From the NCBI GenBank assembly GCA_031288215.1, contig JAITRV010000240.1, positions 1 through 5,315 on the forward strand: DNA of 5,315 bases, in the 5' to 3' direction. Source of the DNA: Spirochaetaceae bacterium. Its GTDB lineage: Bacteria > Spirochaetota > Spirochaetia > Treponematales > Breznakiellaceae. The notes below the pieces were generated by a model. That model was not told the origin of the DNA, searched no databases, and saw only the letters and a program-made list of their open reading frames with translations. Every line of letters starts with the position of its first letter. The stretch's first letter is position 1. Positions 1-5,315 of this stretch are shown here, piece after piece. A program made the translations under genes and the position numbers.

Positions 1-691
1 CCCCCTTGATGGTCAGGATCGGTTCATCGAACCGCACTTCCAGGGTGCCGTCCCAGTTGAACATGGCCATCATGTCGCCGTAGTCGTTCTGAATGGGGCC
101 GGTCTTGGCGTTGTTACCCGGGGCGACGACCTGGCCCGAGGGGACGCTGGGGTCCCAGACCTTCTTCCAGTCTACGGTGGCGGCGGTCGTATCCCGGGCA
201 AAGTCCCGGGCTATGACCTGGGGATCGGAGCCCTGGATGGAGCCGACGGTACGCATCACGTAGTTTCCCCGGGGAAAGCTGATGTTGCCGTTCCGGTCGG
301 TTTGGATACGGTAGGCCACGCCCCGGTGGACGTATTCCATGGTGATGACCGGTCCCTCCTTATACACGTGCAGGTTATCGTCGGTGCGGATCGAATCCGG
401 CGCCAGGGGGAAAAGCAAGAGCCCCCGGAATCCCGAGGAGATGGTCGCCCGCCCCATGATGTCCGTCTGAATCGGGGCAAACAGGGAGGTGGACTTCTGT
501 TTGGACGCCCCCGACACCGCGTCAAAGGTGTCCTTATCCGCCGCGATGTACCGTATGGCCGAGACGTAGGACAAATAGTTCCCCCGCGCCGCGCCGGAGA
601 TATCGTACCGGTAATCAATGGTCAGATCCTGGGCGGAAAGCATCCCGCCGCAAAACGCCGTTACCAGCGCGCCTAACATCAATGTACGCAT
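1..691 (-). CDS. Secreted protein of unknown function, 3' end beyond window
   Basis: I do not recognise this protein. The frame is open for 230 codons from ATG 691 to the left edge, so the C-terminus is missing. It begins MRTLMLGALVTAFCGGMLSA, a typical signal peptide with one Arg, a hydrophobic core and a likely cleavage site after LSA, before QDLTIDYRYD. It is therefore probably exported to the periplasm or outer membrane. The mature part is mixed and beta-like, with many aromatic and charged residues and no further membrane segment. Start choice: ATG 691 has a perfect GGAGG five bases upstream. The in-frame ATG 703, which touches the receptor stop codon, would add only MEAV and has a weaker AAGG. 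The gene follows the chemoreceptor gene with no room for a promoter, so it should be cotranscribed. A role as a periplasmic partner is inference from position only. That it is a real gene is fairly sure; the function is unknown. Confidence 0.8.
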   Translation of the reverse strand, partial: MRTLMLGALVTAFCGGMLSAQDLTIDYRYDISGAARGNYLSYVSAIRYIAADKDTFDAVSGASKQKSTSLFAPIQTDIMGRATISSGFRGLLLFPLAPDSIRTDDNLHVYKEGPVITMEYVHRGVAYRIQTDRNGNISFPRGNYVMRTVGSIQGSDPQVIARDFARDTTAATVDWKKVWDPSVPSGQVVAPGNNAKTGPIQNDYGDMMAMFNWDGTLEVRFDEPILTIKG

Positions 692-696
692 AACCG

Positions 697-701
697 CCTC
701 C
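697..701 (-). promoter_or_regulatory. Shine-Dalgarno site GGAGG deciding the start of the secreted protein gene
   Basis: On the minus strand the receptor stop TAA (706-704) is followed at once by ATGGAGGCGGTTATG. The GGAGG lies five bases before ATG 691, which is good spacing, and overlaps the alternative ATG at 703. Because the site begins two bases past the receptor stop codon, ribosomes finishing the receptor would be next to the site, which suggests translational coupling. Confidence 0.7.
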
Positions 702-703
702 AT

Positions 704-2824
704 TTATACCTTAAAGGAACCGATAGTCCCCTCCATAATTTGAATGTTCCGGTGGGTGTCCTTGGCAAGCTCCAGCACCGCTTCGGCGGCCTGGTTCACC
801 TCCCGGGCGTTGTCCCCCATCCCGATGATCCCCTGCTGAATGGCCTGAACGATGCCGGTCAGTTCGTCCATTTCCTTTTTGACATCCTCCATGTGGCCGG
901 TCATATTCGTGGAGGTGGCCTCCACCCGGGAAGACGCGGTCTTGATCAGTTCCAGGGCCTTCTGTATGTCGGTGGACGCGCCAAGCTGGGCGTCCATGGC
1001 CGTATCGATCCGCTGAATAAAAGAATCGGTGGCGCTGATCTGCTCCGATACCAGCCGGAACGCTTCCTGGGACGCGGCGGAAATATGGACCGTATCCTCG
1101 ACGGATTTTGCGATGCCCGTCAACTCCTGCTTGATAGCCTGAGACTGGCTCCGGGCGTTTTCGGCCAAGCCCCGGATCTCCTCGGCCACCACCGCGAAGC
1201 CCCGCCCCGCCACTCCCGCGTGGGCCGCCTCAATCGCGGCGTTCATCGCCAGCAGGTTGGTCCTGGCGGCTATCTGGGCGATAACCCGGTTCGCCCCCAC
1301 CAGGGATTCCGACTGGGAACGGATAGCCCGGATCTGAGCGTCTGCCGCCTCCACCTGCGCCTTCCCCGAATCGGCCACGGTCACCAGGGAATGAAACTGA
1401 TTTTTCAGCTCCTGGATCGCAAGCTGTACCGCGCCTATCGTTTTCTCCATTTCCTCCACCGAGGTGGAAGATGCGGCCACCGCCCGGTTCTGCTCCCCTA
1501 TCAGGGCGTTGAGCCCTTCCAGGGCTCCGGCGGCGTTTCGGAGCACCTCGTTGGTCCGCTCCAGGGCCCGGGCCTGCCCCTCGGTCTGGCCCTTGATAGC
1601 CATGGCGGCGTCCATGATCCGGGTATTCGCCTGGACCGACTCCTCGGACCGGCTGCCCAGGTTTTCCCCGATTTTCCGGAGGGAAGCCTGGGCGTCCTTG
1701 AGCTGGCCCATGAGGCCCCGCAGGGACGCGATAAAGCCGTTGATGCTTCCGGTGATGACGCCGATCTCGTCCCGGCGTTTCACGGGGATCTGATAGGTAA
1801 AATCCGCCTCTTTGGAACTCAAATTCCCGGACACCGACGCGGTAACCGAGGCGGTGGATTTGAGGGGGCTAATGACGATAAAACGGAGGAGCAGGAAGAA
1901 GCCAACCAAAAGGATCGCGATGCCCCCGAACATCAGGGGAACCACCACCCGGTTGATGAGGGCCACCGTCGCCTGCACTTCGGTCATGGGAAGGCTCATG
2001 GAAACGATCCCCACCCGGGAATCGGAGAAGTCCTTGAGGGGGAAGTGAATCCCGTAGTATTCGACCCCTCCCGCGGTATAATTCCCCCGGTAGGTTTCCC
2101 CCAGGCCCAGGACCGTGTCGATCATCATGTCGTGATCCGACGAGAGGCTGCCGGTAAAGGCGGTGATCCAGTCCTTCCGCCCCGCCGAAACCGATGACAT
2201 CCCCGCGGAACTGGCGCGGTGCAGGGGCCCCTGGTAGATGTCTATTTCGCACTGGGTCAGTTTCTGCAGCTCGCCGGCAAATTCCGGGGACTGGATGCTG
2301 TACTCGATGAAGCCGTAGCCTCCGAGGTTCCCGTTTTCCATAACCGGAATCGCGGAGATCAGCTCCAGCGTGTTGTCCAGGGAATACATCCGGGTAACGC
2401 AGTCTTTGTCCCCGGTATAGGAAACGATGGTCCTGACATACCGGGCCCCTTCGGACCCCCCGCTGTTGATGAACAGATACCCGTCCCGGTTTGCCAGGGC
2501 GATGCCGTCCACATCCAGGGCAGCCGCCAGGGCGTCTAACCGGGCCTGAAACGCCGAGGGGTCCGCGCCGCCGTCAAGTTCCGCGATGATCCCTTCGTCC
2601 CCGGCAAAATCGGCAAACCACCGGGCTTTTTTTTCCAGCAGCGCCGTTTGTTCTTCGATCAGGCGGTACACCAGATTATCCTTACGGTTAATCCCCTCCT
2701 TGAAGGAACCGGCGGAGGTGGAGGTGGTCAGCATATTGATCGTCACCATGAGGGCCATTCCGAAAAGGATAAAACAGACTAAAATCGGCGCGAGCAGTTT
2801 GATGCCGATGGAATAGACCCGCAT
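704..2824 (-). CDS. Transmembrane methyl-accepting chemotaxis protein with Cache-like sensor and HAMP
   Basis: A 706-residue chemoreceptor that should sense a ligand outside the inner membrane and control CheA through CheW. Seen in the sequence: membrane helix 1 at about 9-30; an extracytoplasmic sensor at about 31-290; membrane helix 2 at about 293-318; a HAMP region at about 315-372; and a long alpha-helical signalling hairpin to the C-terminus. The hairpin tip is unmistakable at about 514-555 (RTNLLAMNAAIEAAHAG, then GRGFAVVAEEIRGLAENA). A methylation-helix-like segment STSVEEME lies at about 453-460. The sensor has Cache-like features (DGIALANRDGYLFINSGG, then SAIPVMENGNLGGYGFIEYSI), but I cannot assign a subfamily or ligand. 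About 157 residues separate HAMP from the tip, against about 120 in E. coli Tsr, which points to a long-stalk class such as 44H-48H. There is no CheR-binding pentapeptide; the end is IGSFKV. The SD is only GGGGG, eight bases before ATG 2824. The identity is certain; the ligand is not known. Confidence 0.97.
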   Translation of the reverse strand: MRVYSIGIKLLAPILVCFILFGMALMVTINMLTTSTSAGSFKEGINRKDNLVYRLIEEQTALLEKKARWFADFAGDEGIIAELDGGADPSAFQARLDALAAALDVDGIALANRDGYLFINSGGSEGARYVRTIVSYTGDKDCVTRMYSLDNTLELISAIPVMENGNLGGYGFIEYSIQSPEFAGELQKLTQCEIDIYQGPLHRASSAGMSSVSAGRKDWITAFTGSLSSDHDMMIDTVLGLGETYRGNYTAGGVEYYGIHFPLKDFSDSRVGIVSMSLPMTEVQATVALINRVVVPLMFGGIAILLVGFFLLLRFIVISPLKSTASVTASVSGNLSSKEADFTYQIPVKRRDEIGVITGSINGFIASLRGLMGQLKDAQASLRKIGENLGSRSEESVQANTRIMDAAMAIKGQTEGQARALERTNEVLRNAAGALEGLNALIGEQNRAVAASSTSVEEMEKTIGAVQLAIQELKNQFHSLVTVADSGKAQVEAADAQIRAIRSQSESLVGANRVIAQIAARTNLLAMNAAIEAAHAGVAGRGFAVVAEEIRGLAENARSQSQAIKQELTGIAKSVEDTVHISAASQEAFRLVSEQISATDSFIQRIDTAMDAQLGASTDIQKALELIKTASSRVEATSTNMTGHMEDVKKEMDELTGIVQAIQQGIIGMGDNAREVNQAAEAVLELAKDTHRNIQIMEGTIGSFKV

Positions 2825-2825
2825 A

Positions 2826-2887
2826 GCTTTTACCCCCGCTCTGATAGTTTACCATATCATGAGCAATGTCAACCGTTAAAAGCGGGG
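2826..2887. repeat. Two overlapping 7-bp inverted repeats flanking the receptor promoter
   Basis: On the plus strand GCTTTTA (2826-2832) is the exact reverse complement of TAAAAGC (2877-2883). CCCCGCT (2834-2840) is the exact reverse complement of AGCGGGG (2881-2887). The right-hand arms share AGC, so the two pairings exclude each other. Between the arms lie the -35 and -10 boxes. The left-hand arms cover the ribosome site just before the receptor start. This could be an operator pair or alternative folding at the promoter, but 7-bp arms can also occur by chance. Confidence 0.35.
2844..2872 (-). promoter_or_regulatory. Candidate sigma-70-type promoter for the chemoreceptor gene
   Basis: In the 116-bp gap between the YbaK-like gene and the receptor gene, the minus strand has a perfect -35 box TTGACA (2872-2867). 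Two -10 choices follow. TAAACT (2851-2846) has a 15-bp spacer and a preceding TGG resembling an extended -10; AACTAT (2849-2844) has a 17-bp spacer but fits poorly. Either predicts a transcript start near 2837-2839 and a 5' leader of only about 13-15 bases that begins near the GGGGG ribosome site. The perfect -35 in the only sizeable gap upstream of the receptor supports separate transcription. No sigma-54 or clear sigma-28 pattern was seen. Confidence 0.5.
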
Positions 2888-2940
2888 CATCGGCGCCGGC
2901 TCAAGCGGGTGGCGGTTATCCCTTCTTTATGCGCCCCCCG

Positions 2941-3417
2941 TCACGGCCCGTCGGCAGCCTTGCAGACATCGATCCAGCCTTGGGATTGGGAATACTCCTC
3001 AAGCTCCCGGAGGGTCAGTTCGATGGCCGAGTTGGCGCTTCCGCAGGCGGGAAAAACCGTGGCGAAGCGCTTCATGGAAACGTCCAGGAAGACCGCCACG
3101 GCCTCGGGGAGGGCGAAGGGGCAGACCCCGCCCACCGCGTGGCCGATCATTTCCGGAGCCTCGGCGGCGGACAGCATCTTCGCCTTGACGCCGAAATGGT
3201 CCTTGTACTTGCGGTTGTCCAGCTTCACGTCCCCCGCGGCTATCACCAGCAGGGCCCCTTCGCCGTTTTTCAGGGAAATGCTCTTGGCGATCCGGGCCGG
3301 CGCAACCCCCAGGGCTGCGGCCGCTTCCGCCACCGTGGCGGTGGAGGCCTCCAGTTCGATAATATCCTGCTCCCTCCCCCACCGTTTTAAGTAATCCCGT
3401 ACCTGTTCAATGCCCAT
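2941..3417 (-). CDS. YbaK/EbsC family aminoacyl-tRNA deacylase-like protein
   Basis: A 158-residue single-domain cytoplasmic protein of the YbaK/EbsC fold, related to the editing domain of bacterial prolyl-tRNA synthetase. Characterised members hydrolyse mischarged aminoacyl-tRNAs in trans; the substrate of this one is not evident. Family landmarks seen: GVAPARIAKSISLK at 37-50, with Lys45 aligning with the functional Lys46 of E. coli YbaK; AAGDVKLDNRKYKDHFG at 60-76; the loop VGGVCPF at 95-101, matching GGISP of YbaK; LDVS at 111-114; and ACGSANSAIELT at 124-135, matching the SGGKRGLDIELA region. Length is normal and no key block is missing. ATG 3417 has a strong GAGGAG six bases upstream. 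The gene follows lysS by 21 bp and is probably in the same operon, so a link to lysyl-tRNA quality is plausible but inferred. It differs enough from E. coli YbaK that I do not give a symbol. Confidence 0.93.
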   Translation of the reverse strand: MGIEQVRDYLKRWGREQDIIELEASTATVAEAAAALGVAPARIAKSISLKNGEGALLVIAAGDVKLDNRKYKDHFGVKAKMLSAAEAPEMIGHAVGGVCPFALPEAVAVFLDVSMKRFATVFPACGSANSAIELTLRELEEYSQSQGWIDVCKAADGP

Positions 3418-3420
3418 TTC

Positions 3421-3441
3421 TCACTCCTCATTCCTCACTCA
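3421..3441. repeat. Three tandem copies of a 7-bp repeat spanning the lysS-ybaK-like junction
   Basis: Plus strand 3421-3441 reads as TCACTCC, TCATTCC, TCACTCA, three copies of a heptamer with consensus TCAYTCC. On the minus strand the first-read copy contains the lysS stop codon TGA (3441-3439). The last-read copy, with one base group of its neighbour, gives the GAGGAG ribosome site (3429-3424) of the next gene. The whole intergenic stretch is therefore built of these units apart from three bases next to the start codon. Confidence 0.65.
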
Positions 3442-5022
3442 ATATTCCGACAGGATTCCCAAAAGCCGCTCCCGGCTGATGGACCGGAGAAAGTTCGCCA
3501 GCCTCGGCCCCTGGTCTTTGCCGATGAGGGCCTGGTACACCGCCCGGAAAAGGTCCTTACCCTCCAGACGGTGTTCTTCGGCAAGGCCGTACAACGCCTC
3601 GGCGCAAGACTTGTCGTCCCCATAGGACCCGATATGCTCAATCACCCGGTCCCGAAGATCGCGGATCGCGGCCCGCTCCTCCTCCGGCAGCGCCGCGAGC
3701 GTTCCCGGCGGGAGCAGGCGGAAGCGGAATTCCTCGGGGGCGCATTCCTCCACCCAGTATTTCGCGCAGGCGCAACGCCGCCGCAGGCCGGGAAGCTGTT
3801 CGCGCCGGAGGTCCCCGAAGCCCGCAATAACCTTTTCCGTGTCGCCGTCGGCGATCTGGATGAGGTTGCACAGGTGCCGGAACGGTACCTGGTAGGGCAT
3901 CACCGCCGGAAGGCCCTCCACCTGGGAAAGCTCGTAGATCCGCCGCAGCCGCCGGAAGGCCGCCTCGTCCTTGGCGGCCTCGGCCTTCCAGGCGATCCGC
4001 TCCGTGCGGTCATAATCCTCGTAGATCTTGATCACGTCCAAGTCGAAGGAAATGGTAAATTCCGTGTTGGGCCGGGTCCCGGCAAAGAGGTAACGGGCGA
4101 TCTCCGGGGTATAGACCCGGAGGAGATCTTCCAGGTTAATCACTTTCCCCGAAGAACTGGACATTTTTCCCGCCAGCCCCTTGATGCCGATAAAGTCATA
4201 GCGGAAGGTAACCGGCGCGTCCCAGTTGTACACCTCCTTGCACACGTGCCGGGCGGTATCGAAGGAGCCCCCGTGGCTGTGGTGATCCTTCCCGGCGGGC
4301 TCAAAGTCCACCTGTTCGTATTCCCAGCGCATGGGCCAGTCGATGCGCCAGCCCAGTTTTACCCCTCCGGCGCTCCGAAGGTCCACGGTCTCCCGCTCCC
4401 CGCAGAGATTGCAGTGATAGGAGAGGGCCCATTCGCCGTCCCAGCCGTCCACGTCCGTATCGTCCCGGTGGCAATGGCCGCAGAAAACACTGACCGGCCA
4501 CCATTCCCCCTGGATCTTGTGGTCTTCGTCCCGAAATTTGTCCAGAATTTCCTTGAGCCGCTCCCGGTGTTCCAGGGCCCGCCGAATCCCCGCCCCATAG
4601 GACGCCGCCTGATACTTTTCCGCCTGGTAGAGAAATTCGGGGTGAATTCCCACCAGGGGCAGCACCTTTTCCACGTCCGCCTCGTGATGCCGGGCGTAAC
4701 TCCCGTCCCGTTCCCAAGGGTCAGGAACCATGGTGATAGGAAAGCGGAGGTAGCGTTCCAGTTCTTCCCGCTTGGGCATGTTTTGCGGCACCTTGCGGAA
4801 CACGTCGTAATCATCCCAGGAATAGATGAAGCGGACGGTTTTCCCCCGGTCCCGCAGGGCCCGGACCACCAGGTCCACGGAAATAATTTCCCTAAAGTTG
4901 CCGATATGCACGGTCCCCGAGGGGGTAATCCCCGACGCGCAGGTATAGCGGTCCTTATCCCCCTTTTCGGCGATAATCTTCCCGGCGGCCTCATCGGCCC
5001 AGTGTTCATGCTTCTTGTCCAT
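3439..5022 (-). CDS. lysS: Class I lysyl-tRNA synthetase
   Basis: A 527-residue cytoplasmic enzyme that attaches lysine to tRNA-Lys using ATP. It belongs to the class I (Rossmann-fold) LysRS family and not to the usual bacterial class II form. Seen in the sequence: the HIGH-type motif HIGN at 39-42 within GITPSGTVHIGNFREI; SWDDYDVFRKVP at 68-79; a CxxC pair at 181-184 and a second at 204-207, which look like a zinc-binding knuckle; the family block GKDHHSHGGSFDTARHVC at 244-261; the KMSKS-type loop KMSSS at 286-290; and a helical C-terminal tRNA-binding region at about 340-527. Length fits the family. The frame is open upstream to 5277, but those 85 codons encode Pro/Arg-rich sequence unlike the family. 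MDKKHEHWADEAA from ATG 5022 matches the family N-terminus, so I use that start. No Shine-Dalgarno precedes it. It probably leads an operon with the YbaK-like gene. No second lysS is visible here. Confidence 0.97.
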   Translation of the reverse strand: MDKKHEHWADEAAGKIIAEKGDKDRYTCASGITPSGTVHIGNFREIISVDLVVRALRDRGKTVRFIYSWDDYDVFRKVPQNMPKREELERYLRFPITMVPDPWERDGSYARHHEADVEKVLPLVGIHPEFLYQAEKYQAASYGAGIRRALEHRERLKEILDKFRDEDHKIQGEWWPVSVFCGHCHRDDTDVDGWDGEWALSYHCNLCGERETVDLRSAGGVKLGWRIDWPMRWEYEQVDFEPAGKDHHSHGGSFDTARHVCKEVYNWDAPVTFRYDFIGIKGLAGKMSSSSGKVINLEDLLRVYTPEIARYLFAGTRPNTEFTISFDLDVIKIYEDYDRTERIAWKAEAAKDEAAFRRLRRIYELSQVEGLPAVMPYQVPFRHLCNLIQIADGDTEKVIAGFGDLRREQLPGLRRRCACAKYWVEECAPEEFRFRLLPPGTLAALPEEERAAIRDLRDRVIEHIGSYGDDKSCAEALYGLAEEHRLEGKDLFRAVYQALIGKDQGPRLANFLRSISRERLLGILSEY

Positions 5023-5031
5023 ATATAGTCG

Positions 5032-5037
5032 AGTATA
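5032..5037 (-). promoter_or_regulatory. Candidate -10 box directly upstream of lysS
   Basis: The minus strand has TATACT, five of six matches to TATAAT, ending nine bases before ATG 5022. A start about seven bases downstream would fall near 5025, giving a leader of only a few bases. No good -35 is found at 16-18 bp; the nearest sequence, around TGTTTC (5060-5055), matches poorly. The bases between the box and the ATG (CGACTATAT) contain no purine-rich ribosome site, which would agree with a leaderless or nearly leaderless mRNA. An upstream promoter outside the window remains possible. Confidence 0.4.
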
Positions 5038-5061
5038 CCGGAAGACGCCGGCTCGAAACAC

Positions 5062-5085
5062 GGGGGCGGGCGGTACGGGCGGGGG
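5062..5085 (+). other. G-quadruplex-type motif upstream of lysS
   Basis: The plus strand has four G-runs: five G (5062-5066), three G (5068-5070), three G (5077-5079) and five G (5081-5085). The loops are C, CGGTAC and C. This satisfies the usual rule of four runs of at least three G with loops of one to seven bases. It lies 40-63 bases before the lysS start, on the template strand. The plus strand also holds GGGG-ATA-CCCC (5082-5092), a small hairpin that competes with the fourth run. Confidence 0.5.
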
Positions 5086-5100
5086 ATACCCCTGCCTGAT

Positions 5101-5130
5101 CCTCCCGGCACGGGCCGGCATGGGCCGGCA
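5101..5130. repeat. Tandem 10-bp repeat, two near-identical copies and one diverged copy
   Basis: Plus strand units are CCTCCCGGCA (5101-5110), CGGGCCGGCA (5111-5120) and TGGGCCGGCA (5121-5130). The second and third differ only in the first base. Each of these two contains the palindrome GCCGGC, so the array can fold or be bound symmetrically. A related CCCGGCAC occurs again at 5263-5270. Confidence 0.5.
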
Positions 5131-5219
5131 CAAGAGATATCTGCGGGGGGGTCCTGGCGGTGGGAAAACATAGGGTTCCCTCCGGAGGCCCCTCCCATGT
5201 GTTCCCCGCCACAACAACG

Positions 5220-5234
5220 GCGCCCATAGGGCGT
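5220..5234. repeat. Short hairpin, GCGCCC-ATA-GGGCGT
   Basis: CGCCC (5221-5225) pairs perfectly with GGGCG (5229-5233) across a three-base loop, with a possible G-T pair outside. There is no T-run on either side, so it does not look like a terminator. Confidence 0.4.
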
Positions 5235-5250
5235 CCCGGCGAGAAGGCGA

Positions 5251-5267
5251 CCGGGCGTGGGGCCCGG
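5251..5267. repeat. 6-bp hairpin, CCGGGC-GTGGG-GCCCGG
   Basis: CCGGGC (5251-5256) is the exact reverse complement of GCCCGG (5262-5267), with a five-base loop. An overlapping alternative pairs CCCGG (5235-5239) with CCGGG (5251-5255). No T-run follows on either strand, so a rho-independent terminator is unlikely. It adds to the density of palindromes in this segment. Confidence 0.4.
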
Positions 5268-5315
5268 CACAGGCCACCGCGGGGGGTAAGGCATCAGGCC
5301 CCCTGCCACCCCCCT

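Larger units (their letters stand above)
5041..5315. other. G+C-rich, repeat-rich upstream region without a convincing gene
   Basis: By hand count about 200 of 275 bases are G or C (73%), clearly above the impression given by the genes. All three minus-strand frames are open over long parts, but the encoded peptides are rich in Pro, Arg and Gly with no domain-like pattern, as expected from G+C-rich noncoding DNA. The region contains a tandem 10-bp repeat, a G-quadruplex motif, the 10-bp palindrome CCTCCGGAGG (5179-5188), and short hairpins. I see no tRNA, no transposase and no Shine-Dalgarno plus start with a sensible protein. It could be a dispersed intergenic repeat element or the regulatory region of lysS. 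Confidence 0.5.

Noticed and set aside
256..676. Open frames overlapping the secreted protein gene on both strands
   Set aside because: They are out of frame with, or antisense to, a frame that is open for 230 codons, starts with a signal peptide and has a perfect SD.
740..2197. Long 485-codon open frame on the plus strand, antisense to the chemoreceptor
   Set aside because: It is codon-aligned with the receptor, so its openness only shows that the receptor lacks TTA, CTA and TCA codons there. The protein has no recognisable pattern.
2881..2940. Possible rho-independent terminator after the YbaK-like gene (GC-rich stretch then CTTTTAA on the minus strand)
   Set aside because: No stem of adequate length directly precedes the T-run; GCAT/ATGC pairing is long-range and bulged.
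3571..5028. Long 485-codon open frame on the plus strand, antisense to lysS
   Set aside because: Same explanation: it is in phase with lysS codons and reflects avoidance of TTA, CTA and TCA. The equal length to the other antisense frame is coincidence. A similar antisense frame lies over the YbaK-like gene (2866-3390).
5080..5195. Resemblance to a small SRP RNA on the minus strand (GTGCCGGGA followed by GGCAGGGG, and a CTCCGGAGGGA loop)
   Set aside because: The conserved AGCAG side of the SRP loop is missing, spacing is about twice what is expected, and the ends do not pair convincingly.
5006..5227. Possible small protein of 73 residues ahead of and overlapping the lysS start
   Set aside because: ATG 5227 has no convincing SD, composition is that of G+C-rich noncoding DNA, and the other two frames are also open.
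5023..5277. An 85-residue N-terminal extension of LysRS starting at 5277
   Set aside because: The added residues are Pro/Arg-rich and unlike the family, and the family N-terminus fits ATG 5022.

Overview
The window carries four genes, all on the minus strand. In order of transcription (right to left) they are a class I lysyl-tRNA synthetase (3439-5022), a YbaK/EbsC-type aminoacyl-tRNA deacylase-like protein (2941-3417), a transmembrane methyl-accepting chemotaxis protein (704-2824), and a secreted protein of unknown function that runs off the left edge (1-691). I see no tRNA, rRNA, CRISPR array or transposase.

The most likely source is a spirochaete of the Treponema/Breznakiellaceae type, for example a gut treponeme with fairly high G+C. 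Class I LysRS is uncommon in bacteria. This one carries the 'GITPSGTVHIGNFREI' active-site region, which resembles the spirochaete and archaeal forms rather than the alphaproteobacterial form. The long-stalked chemoreceptor and the GGAGG-type ribosome sites also fit. This rests on remembered family features and not on a search.

Right end (5023-5315): no convincing gene. The segment is about 73% G+C by hand count. It holds short tandem repeats, several small palindromes and a G-quadruplex-type motif on the plus strand. A TATACT box lies directly before the lysS start, which has no visible Shine-Dalgarno sequence, so lysS may be translated from a leaderless or nearly leaderless mRNA.

Translation pair (2941-5022): lysS and the YbaK-like gene are 21 bp apart and probably cotranscribed. 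Three copies of a 7-bp repeat fill the junction, overlap the lysS stop codon and supply the ribosome site of the second gene. Placing a free-standing tRNA deacylase next to a synthetase suggests proofreading in trans, which is an inference.

Chemotaxis pair (1-2824): a 116-bp gap before the receptor gene contains a perfect TTGACA -35 box and two overlapping inverted repeats around the promoter, so this is probably a separate transcription unit. The receptor's stop codon is followed immediately by the small secreted protein gene, whose SD overlaps the junction. The two are very likely translated from one mRNA, and the secreted protein could be a periplasmic partner of the receptor. I see no clear rho-independent terminator in the window.
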